Of a DNA stretch of 5,366 nucleotides, positions 1 to 5,366 are shown piece by piece (the first letter of the stretch is position 1; each line of letters begins with the position of its first letter). The stretch covers positions 1 through 5,366 of the forward strand of contig JACCTF010000652.1 of NCBI GenBank assembly GCA_013812565.1, written 5' to 3'. Below the pieces are notes generated by a model. That model did no database searches and had not been told where the DNA came from. It saw nothing but the letters and a program-made list of their open reading frames with translations. Source of the DNA: Pyrinomonadaceae bacterium (GTDB taxonomy: Bacteria > Acidobacteriota > Blastocatellia > Pyrinomonadales > Pyrinomonadaceae). The translations under genes were made by a program, and so were the position numbers.

Positions 1-219
1 GTCTGTGCCTTTCCAGTTTCCTTGCTTTATATTCCAGGCCATCACCGCGTCGCGGCCTGTGGTTACAACCTCGCCGTTAAAGTGGCATGCTCCGGCAAAA
101 ACGCTTGCTGTACGAGCCTCAACATAATCGCCCGTGAGCGCCACATTAGCTTGCGAACCGACAGTAATAACCACAGAGATCACGGCCAGCAATAATCCCA
201 TCAATAAAAATCTTTTCAT
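1..219 (-). CDS. DUF1326-like exported protein, N-terminal 73 residues (partial, runs off left edge)
   Basis: Translating the minus strand from the ATG at 219 gives an uninterrupted frame to base 1. The start is well supported: a perfect AGGAGG lies at 224-229, four bases upstream. Residues 1-24 look like a Sec signal peptide: a Lys-Arg start, a hydrophobic run of about 16 residues, then a GSQA site with likely cleavage after Ala24. The mature part begins with a GDYVEARTASVFAGACHFNG stretch, followed by a GRDAVMAWNI stretch and GNWKGTD. From memory this matches the opening of the DUF1326 family, whose function is not established. There is one cysteine in the visible part (C45). The gene is 44 bases downstream of the small Cys protein in the same direction, so it is probably the last visible gene of the operon, though its own strong ribosome site means it could be translated independently. 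The family call is by recall; the frame and signal peptide are read directly. Confidence 0.8.
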   Translation of the reverse strand, partial: MKRFLLMGLLLAVISVVITVGSQANVALTGDYVEARTASVFAGACHFNGEVVTTGRDAVMAWNIKQGNWKGTD

Positions 220-263
220 TACGCCTCCTAATCTTAAATGCTTTGAATAATACGCCCGGCGAC

Positions 264-545
264 TTACCCAACGTCGGCGAGCGCAGATTGATAACAAGAA
301 CGACCGGGCACGCACCGGCTCGGATCAACCGTGCCGCCATCAGGCCCGATCACCTGCTGAGTTTCATAACACCAACAGTATCCGCTCGCATCTATGTACT
401 GATCAGCCTCGGTCGGCAGCACATCAAGCATGAAGTAGTTTTTCGAGCGCAGTTCGCTGCAAAACGGGCTTAGCATAACCTCGCTCGCTTCTTCCACGAC
501 CGCGTCGTGAATAGATGTTTCCACTTGCGAGTTCTCGGTTGTCAT
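264..545 (-). CDS. Small conserved-looking cysteine-containing protein, function unknown
   Basis: A 93-residue protein if started at the ATG at 545; a GTG at 554 in frame would give 96. Neither start has a clear Shine-Dalgarno, and the ATG is preferred only by codon. It starts about 22 bases after the stop of the FAD subunit, so it is probably translated from the same message. There is no signal peptide or membrane segment. The first 25 residues are acidic and probably disordered. The rest has the motifs FCSELRSKNYF, a CWC pair, GPDGGTVDP and a CVPGRSCY ending. The five cysteines (C29, C57, C59, C78, C84 from the ATG) and the CWC...C...C spacing could suit metal binding or a disulfide, but this is inference. 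I recall similar short hypothetical proteins from Acidobacteria-like genomes but know no function. The position next to a molybdenum hydroxylase suggests a possible accessory role, unproven. Confidence 0.72.
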   Translation of the reverse strand: MTTENSQVETSIHDAVVEEASEVMLSPFCSELRSKNYFMLDVLPTEADQYIDASGYCWCYETQQVIGPDGGTVDPSRCVPGRSCYQSALADVG

Positions 546-567
546 ATCTTTCACGCCGTTAAAACTT

Positions 568-1584
568 TCAAGCTGTTGCTACGTTCCCGACTTTTGCCAG
601 CGCACGTCGCACTAGCGTCTGGGTAAGCGGAACTTTGTAAGCATTCTTCTCAAGCGGTTGAGCGCCGCGAAGCGCGAGTTTCGCCGCTTCAGCGAGAATG
701 TTTGCGTCCAACTTCTTGCCTGTCAGAAATGCTTCCGCTTCCGGCGCACGCCACGGAACCGGTGCGACCCCGCCCAATACTATACGTGCTTGTTTGACAA
801 CACCGTCTGTTCCTACTTCCACCGCTGCCGCAACCGCCGACAGCGCGAAGTCGAGCGACGAACGTTCCTTGAATTTCAAATAAGTTGAACGCGCGGCCAT
901 CCGGCTTGACGGCACTTGGATCTCTGTGATGACCTCGCCGTTTTGGAGCACGTTTTCGCGCCGCAGGTTGCCTTCGCTCGGCAAAGTAAAAAACTTTTCA
1001 AGCGCAATCTGGCGATTACCGCTTGGCCCGGTGACAGCAACGCTCGCGTTTAAAGCGAGCAAAATCGGCGCAAGGTCCGAAGGATGTACGATGAAGGATG
1101 GCCCGCCGCCGAGAATGGCGTTGTATTTGTTCTCGCCCGTCGCGGCGTAACACTGCGAGCCGCCTTTCTTCAAACAGATGACATCTTCTAAACGGTAGTA
1201 CCAGCAACGCGGTCGCTGGCAAAGATTACCGCCAATGGTGCCGAGGTTGCGAATCTGCGGCGTCGCGACCGAGAGCGCAGCCTCTGCGAGTCCCGGAAAA
1301 CTTCGACGAACTTCTTCGTTCTCCTCGATCTGTGTGAGCGTTGCCAGTGCGCCGATCTTTAGACCGCGTTTGGCATTGCCCTCGATCCGATCAAGGCCGC
1401 GAATGCCTTTGAGATTGACGATGCGCGTTGGCCGCGTGATGTAATGTTTGTTGGTTGTGAGAAGGTCTTGACCGCCCGCCATCGGGCGCGGCGCTTCGTC
1501 GGGATCTGCGCCCTGTGCGGCGGTTTGCAGAAGCTTGACGGCTTCAGTGATATTCGTTGGGTTGCTCCACTCAAATGCTTTCAT
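568..1584 (-). CDS. FAD-binding subunit of xanthine dehydrogenase/aldehyde oxidoreductase family (PaoB/YagS-like)
   Basis: A 338-residue medium subunit that takes electrons from the [2Fe-2S] subunit onto FAD. The N-terminal FAD_binding_5 domain carries the two usual flavin loops, AGGQDLL (residues 36-42) and TIGGN (116-120). The C-terminal CO dehydrogenase flavoprotein-like domain (about 230-335) includes KFKERSSLDFALSAVAAA and VLGGVAPVPWR. Between them is a cysteine-bearing loop with C122, C127, C137 and C145, the only four cysteines in the protein. In PaoB and in 4-hydroxybenzoyl-CoA reductase beta subunits such a loop binds an extra [4Fe-4S] cluster, so one is likely here. The length matches PaoB-type subunits. 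The ATG overlaps the catalytic-subunit stop by four bases (ATGA), and a GGAGG lies 10 bases upstream, so translation is probably coupled. No signal peptide is seen; export would be with the Tat-bearing partner. The acceptor for the electrons cannot be told from sequence. Confidence 0.95.
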   Translation of the reverse strand: MKAFEWSNPTNITEAVKLLQTAAQGADPDEAPRPMAGGQDLLTTNKHYITRPTRIVNLKGIRGLDRIEGNAKRGLKIGALATLTQIEENEEVRRSFPGLAEAALSVATPQIRNLGTIGGNLCQRPRCWYYRLEDVICLKKGGSQCYAATGENKYNAILGGGPSFIVHPSDLAPILLALNASVAVTGPSGNRQIALEKFFTLPSEGNLRRENVLQNGEVITEIQVPSSRMAARSTYLKFKERSSLDFALSAVAAAVEVGTDGVVKQARIVLGGVAPVPWRAPEAEAFLTGKKLDANILAEAAKLALRGAQPLEKNAYKVPLTQTLVRRALAKVGNVATA

Positions 1585-3896
1585 GCCGTTCGCGCCTCCG
1601 TATAAAGACCCATTAAGATTTTATCCGGCGTGATGGGGAGTTCCCGCACACGCACGCCGCACGCATTGTGAACCGCGTTGACTACTGCGCCGAGCGACGG
1701 AATAATCGCCGACTCCCCGACGCCGATCACCGCCGGACGCGTATCTCCATCATCGATGAGCGCGATCATCTCCGGCATCTCAAGCGTGCCCGGCATTTTG
1801 TAATCGCCGAAGCCCGGATTAAGCATCACGCCTAATTGGTTGTCGGTGACGCGCCCTTCCCACAAAGCCATACCGAGCGATTGAATCATGCCGCCGTTGA
1901 TCTGGCTTTCAAGCGCGAGCCGGTTGAGCGGTAGTCCCACGTCCTGCACCTGAACCATTTTGATCGGCTGCACAAATCCGGTCTCAACGTCCACTTCAAC
2001 CTCGGCGAAGCAGGCACCATGCACGCCGGTCGCTTGCAAGTTCGGTCTCCACTGGCCGCGCGCTGCAAGCCCGGCTGACGGAAGCGCCACACACGCTTGC
2101 TTCCAAGTTAAAGATTTGCCCCCGCCCGCGACCTTGCCGTTAGCAAAAGTGACATCGGCCGCTTTTACACCGAGCAGCGGCGCGACTCTCTCCGCCATCA
2201 TGTTGCGCGCATTGTACGCTGCATCCTTCACCGACGGAGCGAGCGAGGCCGCGGTGGTCGAACCGCCCGAAGCGTTCGCCTTGCCAAGACGAGAATCGCC
2301 GATTCTCTCGACAATATCCTTCACCTGAAGGCCGAATTCTTCGGCGACAATTGCCCGCGTGTAGGTACGCGTTCCGGTTCCTAAATCCTGTGAGCCGACG
2401 GCAACCGTCACCGCGCCGTCACGGGCGATGGTGACATCTACAACGCACTCTTTATTGCCGCCGCCTCCCCATGTTCCAACTGCGCAACCCATGCCGCGCT
2501 TGCGTGGGCCGGAACCCGCGCCCGGCGTGCGATTGCGCCGCTCCCACCCGATCTCTTTCGCCGCGCGATTCAGTTGTCGGTGATACACCTCGTCCTTCAA
2601 GTTCTTGATGCGAAACTCCAGCGGGTCCATCCCGATCTTGTAAGCCAGTTCATCAATTATCGATTCGATAGCGAATGAGGCTTGCGGATGGCCCGGCGCA
2701 CGCATCGCCCGCGAAGCGTCTTCATTTGTTTTGACTGCGACAATCTCGTTGTAGGCGTTCGCTATCTTGCCGGCGTAGGGACTGTATGGTTGACCGGCTT
2801 GCGACCCACGACCTAAACCGCCGAGCGCACGTTGCGCCGCATGGAAAGCAATAATAGTTCCATCTTTTTTGGCGCCGATCTTCAGCGTTTGCCACGAGCC
2901 GGAACGGTTGCCCGCCATCAGAAACTCGTCCTCGCGAGTCAGCATCATCTTCACCGGAGCTTTGACTTGCTTGGCGAGCATGCATGCCAGCTTGCCTTCA
3001 ACGCCGATGCCGAACTTTGATCCAAAGCCGCCGCCCATGTGTTCGACGATGGCCGTTACCTTGCTTTGCGCCAGCCCCAATTCTTTCGCTGACTCATCGG
3101 GAATGGTGAAGGTTCCCTGAGTCGAAGCGTAGATCGTCGCGCTGTCACCGCCGCGATAATCGACGACGATGCCGTGCGTCTCAAGCGACGAATGATGAAT
3201 GATCGGCGTGCGGTAGTCAGCTTCAACCACCGCATCGCACTCGGCAAAAGCGGCTGTCGTCTTAGCTTGATCCCCGCGTTTGCTTCTCGGCTCGATGTTA
3301 CCTTCAGCGAGGACTTTGGGCGCATCGGGCTTGACCGCTTCTTCCGCTTTAACAACGTGCGGCAGTTTTTCGTACTCGACTCGGATGGCGCGAATCGCAT
3401 CCTTTGCGATCTCCGGCGTGGTTGCCGCCACGGCTGCCACCGGCTCGCCTTCAAAGCGCACAACCTTGCCGGGTTCTCGCTCCGGCTTAATGTCCTTGCC
3501 GCCCACCTCGGTCGGGTTCTTCTTGTCGGCTTCCTCGCTCGCCTTCTTCGCGCCTTCCACGACCTTCTCGCCCGGAACGATCACGATAGCGCGGACGCCT
3601 GGAATCTTCTCGGCTGCTGATATGTCAAGACGAGTGACGCGGGCATGAGCGTGCGGCGAACGAAGGATGCGCCCGTAGAGCATTCCCGGCAAACGCTTGT
3701 CATAGGAATATTCGGCAATGCCGCAAGCCTTCAGCGGAGCATCTACGCGGGTTATATGTTTATTTAGAATTGCGTGCTTGTCATTCGGTCCCCATTCAGG
3801 ACCGGCCACGTCGTCAACTTCGATCTCGACCTCTTGCTCAACGCCGTTGACAGCGCGTGTGACTTTGATCTTCTTTTTCTTAACGGGTTCCTGCAT
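1581..3896 (-). CDS. Molybdopterin-binding catalytic subunit, xanthine dehydrogenase/aldehyde oxidase family (PaoC/YagR-like)
   Basis: A 771-residue large subunit holding the molybdenum cofactor and the hydroxylation site. Numbering is from the ATG at 3896, preferred because GTGAGG lies nine bases upstream; an in-frame GTG at 3911 would add five residues. Family landmarks in order: RVDAPLKACGIAEYSYD (about 50-66), LRSPHAHARV (78-87), FEGEPVAAV (148-156), the cofactor loop GGGFGSK (288-294), RAPGHPQ (399-405, Arg equivalent to bovine XDH R880), QDLGTGT (503-509), ASGGSTTAAS (542-551), QINGGMIQSLG (665-675), and GVGE with the presumed catalytic base E728. The residue after GGGFGSK is F295, where xanthine dehydrogenase has a substrate-binding Glu (bovine E802), so purine is an unlikely substrate; aldehydes fit better, but this is inference. 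Residues 1-40 form a Lys-rich then acidic extension, and about 108-145 is a charged insert. No signal peptide. It starts four bases after the small-subunit stop. Confidence 0.97.
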   Translation of the reverse strand: MQEPVKKKKIKVTRAVNGVEQEVEIEVDDVAGPEWGPNDKHAILNKHITRVDAPLKACGIAEYSYDKRLPGMLYGRILRSPHAHARVTRLDISAAEKIPGVRAIVIVPGEKVVEGAKKASEEADKKNPTEVGGKDIKPEREPGKVVRFEGEPVAAVAATTPEIAKDAIRAIRVEYEKLPHVVKAEEAVKPDAPKVLAEGNIEPRSKRGDQAKTTAAFAECDAVVEADYRTPIIHHSSLETHGIVVDYRGGDSATIYASTQGTFTIPDESAKELGLAQSKVTAIVEHMGGGFGSKFGIGVEGKLACMLAKQVKAPVKMMLTREDEFLMAGNRSGSWQTLKIGAKKDGTIIAFHAAQRALGGLGRGSQAGQPYSPYAGKIANAYNEIVAVKTNEDASRAMRAPGHPQASFAIESIIDELAYKIGMDPLEFRIKNLKDEVYHRQLNRAAKEIGWERRNRTPGAGSGPRKRGMGCAVGTWGGGGNKECVVDVTIARDGAVTVAVGSQDLGTGTRTYTRAIVAEEFGLQVKDIVERIGDSRLGKANASGGSTTAASLAPSVKDAAYNARNMMAERVAPLLGVKAADVTFANGKVAGGGKSLTWKQACVALPSAGLAARGQWRPNLQATGVHGACFAEVEVDVETGFVQPIKMVQVQDVGLPLNRLALESQINGGMIQSLGMALWEGRVTDNQLGVMLNPGFGDYKMPGTLEMPEMIALIDDGDTRPAVIGVGESAIIPSLGAVVNAVHNACGVRVRELPITPDKILMGLYTEARTA

Positions 3897-3900
3897 ATTG

Positions 3901-4608
3901 TTAAGCCTCACTTTCCGCCGCTTCTCGGTGATTCATCAACTCGGCGCGGGCGCCATTACGCCCAGTGCCTTTAGCCGCCGCGAGCGCCGCCTCGAACACT
4001 TTCGGGTACGTGCCGCAACGACAGAAGTTACCTTTGCAAGCTTCGCGCACCTCATCAAGCGACGGGTTCGGATTCTTCTTCAGGTAAGCCGAGATGGTGG
4101 TGACAAAACCCGGCGTGCAAAAACCGCACATCAACGCATCCTTTTCAACAAAGGCCGCTTGCACCGCATTCATTTTGTCGGGCGTGCCTAAACCTTCTAC
4201 AGTCGTCACCGGTTTGTTCATTGCATCGACAGCCAGCACCAAACAAGAGTAGACCGGCTTGCCGTCGAGCAGCACCGTGCAAGCGCCACACGTGCCTTGA
4301 TCACACACGAGCTTTGGCCCGGTAACCGGCGGCTCCACGTGGTTGCGCATCGCGTTCAATAGCGTGGTGCGCGGCTCGACCATGGCTTTGCGTTTTTGAT
4401 TGTTAATTTGAAGTGTGACTTCGGTGGTCGCTGCTGAAAGAGTTTGCGGGGGCTCAGCGGCTACGGCTTGTTCATGCGGGCGAAGCAGCAGTTGATCGGC
4501 GACGGCTGCGCCTGCTCCGGCAATGCCGACTCCTTTGAGGAACTGCCTGCGACCCGGACTTGGAGGCGCAATGTCTCTGGCTACCTTATCGTCGTGTTCA
4601 TCTGCCAT
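3901..4608 (-). CDS. Tat-exported [2Fe-2S] small subunit of aldehyde oxidoreductase-type molybdenum hydroxylase (PaoA/YagT-like)
   Basis: A 235-residue electron-transfer subunit. Residues 18-26 are a twin-arginine motif (PGRRQFLKG, Arg20-Arg21), followed by a weakly hydrophobic Gly/Ala-rich stretch and an AVAAE-like cleavage region near 48-52. A plant-ferredoxin-type [2Fe-2S] domain (about 62-140) has ligands C102, C107, C110 and C122 in a CxxxxCxxC...C pattern. An alpha-helical [2Fe-2S]-binding domain (about 145-212) has CGFC (C161, C164) and CRC (C196, C198). Both cluster sets are complete. The Tat signal points to a periplasmic enzyme as in E. coli PaoABC, and since neither partner has a signal they are probably carried out with this subunit. 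The ATG at 4608 is supported by AGGAG at 4616-4620, seven bases upstream. It is the first gene of the operon. The length agrees with Tat-bearing members of the family. Confidence 0.97.
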   Translation of the reverse strand: MADEHDDKVARDIAPPSPGRRQFLKGVGIAGAGAAVADQLLLRPHEQAVAAEPPQTLSAATTEVTLQINNQKRKAMVEPRTTLLNAMRNHVEPPVTGPKLVCDQGTCGACTVLLDGKPVYSCLVLAVDAMNKPVTTVEGLGTPDKMNAVQAAFVEKDALMCGFCTPGFVTTISAYLKKNPNPSLDEVREACKGNFCRCGTYPKVFEAALAAAKGTGRNGARAELMNHREAAESEA

Positions 4609-4671
4609 CGGCTTTCTCCTGTGGAATGTCGCTCATATCTAACCGGCAAACGCACAAATAGATTGACTTGA

Positions 4672-4709
4672 AAGGCGAACGAAGATTGTAAAGGCTTCGT
4701 TCGAGCCTT
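4672..4709. repeat. Inverted repeat in operon leader, with overlapping alternative hairpin
   Basis: A perfect 9-base inverted repeat, CGAACGAAG (4676-4684) and CTTCGTTCG (4695-4703), is separated by 10 bases. It extends to 13 paired bases if a 2-base bulge (4703-4705 region) is allowed, with AAGG at 4672 facing CCTT ending at 4709. A second perfect 6-base hairpin shares its bases: AAGGCT (4691-4696) and AGCCTT (4704-4709) around a 7-base loop. The two cannot form together as nested hairpins, but the loop of the second (CGAACGA in the minus-strand RNA) is complementary to the downstream arm, which would allow a pseudoknot. No T-run follows on either strand, so it is not a simple terminator. 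It lies between the predicted promoter and the first gene, and could act as RNA structure or as an operator. Confidence 0.6.
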
Positions 4710-4730
4710 CTACAACTTCGCTCTTGTAGA
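4709..4730. repeat. Second inverted repeat in operon leader
   Basis: A perfect 7-base inverted repeat, TCTACAA (4709-4715) and TTGTAGA (4724-4730), surrounds an 8-base loop. It directly abuts the repeat at 4672-4709. In the minus-strand transcript it would be the first hairpin, about 55 bases after the predicted start. Its loop, GAGCGAAG in RNA sense, can also pair over about six bases (one wobble) with the CUUCGUU of the downstream arm. Function unknown. Confidence 0.5.
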
Positions 4731-4789
4731 GAGTGTGCATAACAAGTTTTGTGTGTTGAAGCTTTGGCGACAGAAATAACTGAGCGCGA

Positions 4790-4818
4790 ATTATAGTTCG
4801 TAAGGCTTATATAAACAA
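4790..4818 (-). promoter_or_regulatory. Predicted sigma70-type promoter for the molybdenum hydroxylase operon
   Basis: On the minus strand a perfect TATAAT -10 element (4790-4795) sits 17 bases from a partial -35 element TTGTTT (4813-4818, matching the TTG of TTGACA). The surrounding DNA is AT-rich. The predicted transcription start is near 4783, giving a leader of about 175 bases before the ATG at 4608. The spacing and -10 are good; the -35 is weak, which is common for regulated promoters. Confidence 0.5.
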
Positions 4819-5054
4819 GCGGCTTCTCGATTTGTGGTTCGCATGAACAGAGAAGTACATCACGAGAAACAGAGAGCTCTTCGAAAATTCACATTTCGGT
4901 TGGTTCAGATGATTGGTTCTTCCAAGTTTCCCCGCGTTAATTGGTGAGAACGAGATTGGCAAAGGATCAAGCACTATGACGAACCGCACGGCGCGGCGCA
5001 TTGAAAAGATCAAACGAACTTTGCGAGAGCGCAAAAGACTTCAAAAATCACAGG
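4819..5054. other. Divergent intergenic region without a confident gene
   Basis: With the leader and promoter to its left, this is part of the 459-base gap between the oxidoreductase operon and the plus-strand cupin gene. It should contain the cupin promoter. The best pair I find is TTGGTT (4913-4918) and GTTAAT (4936-4941) with a 17-base spacer, which is weak. TTGGTTC occurs twice, near 4894 and at 4913-4919. A short basic plus-strand frame crosses the right end (ATG at 4978) but has no convincing ribosome site and overlaps the cupin start. Confidence 0.4.
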
Positions 5055-5067
5055 CGAGGAGAACCGT

Positions 5068-5289
5068 ATGTTTACAACCGAGCAAGCCGCCAAGATTGTA
5101 GCAACAGGCGAAGGCACACACTTAACCGTATTGGGCGACAAGATAACCATCAAACTCACGGGCGACGACACCAACGGTGCGTTCATGATGTTCGAGAACA
5201 CGAACCCGCCCGAACACGGCATCCCGATGCACGTGCACCGCAACGAAGACGAAACTTTTTACATCCTGGAAGGTGAGGTGGTCCTTTAG
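5068..5289 (+). CDS. Small cupin-domain protein, N-terminal part; frame ends early, probably frameshifted
   Basis: A 73-residue frame from the ATG at 5068, backed by AGGAG at 5057-5061 six bases upstream. Residues 1-45 (MFTTEQAAKIVATGEGTHLTV..., then GDDTNGAFMMFEN) resemble the start of single-domain cupins of about 140-160 residues. Cupin motif 1 is intact: H55, H57, E62, G69 in the HxHx4Ex6G spacing, with the three metal ligands present. Motif 2, which would supply the last His ligand, is absent because a TAG follows EGEVVL. The other two forward frames just downstream encode plausible continuations (FSV in one, AAQGRTAQTEA in another), so the gene looks broken by small indels or by sequence error near the window edge. 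It is divergent from the oxidoreductase operon. The substrate of such cupins cannot be predicted. Confidence 0.72.
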   Translation: MFTTEQAAKIVATGEGTHLTVLGDKITIKLTGDDTNGAFMMFENTNPPEHGIPMHVHRNEDETFYILEGEVVL

Positions 5290-5366
5290 CGTTTGCAGCA
5301 CAAGGTCGGACTGCTCAGACGGAAGCCGTGTGGCGAAGTTAGTCGTCTTTTCGGCTTGCACCTGTC

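Noticed and set aside
220..263. Terminator between the small Cys protein and the DUF1326-like gene
   Set aside because: No stem with a following T-run is visible in the 44 bases.
1960..2328. 122-codon plus-strand frame opposite the catalytic subunit
   Set aside because: Composition typical of an antisense shadow; no start signals.
3174..3620. Long plus-strand frames (148 and 122 codons) opposite the catalytic subunit
   Set aside because: Antisense shadows of a strongly conserved gene; mutually overlapping and without domain signatures.
3718..4191. 157-codon plus-strand open frame antisense to the small/large subunit junction
   Set aside because: It lies opposite two clearly real genes whose codon pattern explains the open frame; its translation is Ser/Arg-rich with no recognisable domain and no ribosome site.
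4672..4730. Rho-independent terminator
   Set aside because: Hairpins are present but no T-run follows them on either strand, and the location is upstream of the first gene of the operon.
4913..4941. Possible plus-strand promoter TTGGTT / GTTAAT for the cupin
   Set aside because: Only about half of each element matches consensus; kept as a note in the intergenic entry.
4978..5101. Short very basic plus-strand peptide (MTNRTARRIEKIKRTLRERKR...) just before the cupin
   Set aside because: No clear Shine-Dalgarno, overlaps the well-supported cupin start, and short basic frames arise easily by chance. A leader peptide cannot be excluded.
1..5366. CRISPR array, tRNA, rRNA, insertion sequence
   Set aside because: No regularly spaced repeats, tRNA-like cloverleaf, rRNA segments, transposase frames or terminal repeats were seen.

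Overview
The window is bacterial DNA of moderate GC. Most of it is one leftward (minus-strand) operon for a three-subunit molybdenum hydroxylase of the xanthine dehydrogenase/aldehyde oxidase family, closest in type to the periplasmic aldehyde oxidoreductase PaoABC (YagTSR). The style of the proteins, including the Cys-rich small protein and the DUF1326-like protein, recalls Acidobacteriota (Blastocatellia-like). That is an impression from recall, not from a search, and a host cannot be fixed from this sequence.

Layout from the operon's 5' end (right) to its 3' end (left): a 459-base divergent intergenic region (4609-5067) holds a good sigma70-type promoter on the minus strand (-10 TATAAT at 4790-4795, 17-base spacer) and a roughly 175-base leader with overlapping inverted repeats. 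Next come a Tat-signal [2Fe-2S] subunit (3901-4608), a molybdopterin-binding catalytic subunit (1581-3896), an FAD subunit with four clustered cysteines (568-1584), a 93-residue cysteine-containing protein of unknown function (264-545), and the first 73 residues of a Sec-signal DUF1326-like protein that runs off the left edge (1-219). Junctions are tight: 4 nt, a 4-nt ATGA overlap, about 22 nt, then 44 nt with a strong Shine-Dalgarno. No terminator is visible between genes, so co-transcription is likely.

The three subunits would form an electron chain from the molybdenum site through two [2Fe-2S] clusters to FAD, probably with a [4Fe-4S] cluster on the FAD subunit. Only the small subunit has an export signal, so the complex is probably assembled with its cofactors in the cytoplasm and carried out by the Tat pathway on that one signal. 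The residue that would be the purine-binding Glu of xanthine dehydrogenase is Phe here, which favours an aldehyde or other heterocycle over xanthine. No XdhC/PaoD-type maturation factor lies in the window.

On the right, on the plus strand, a small cupin gene begins at 5068 with a good ribosome binding site. Its reading frame stops at 5289 in the middle of the cupin fold, and cupin-like residues seem to continue in other frames. This suggests frameshifts, either real or from poor sequence near the window edge.
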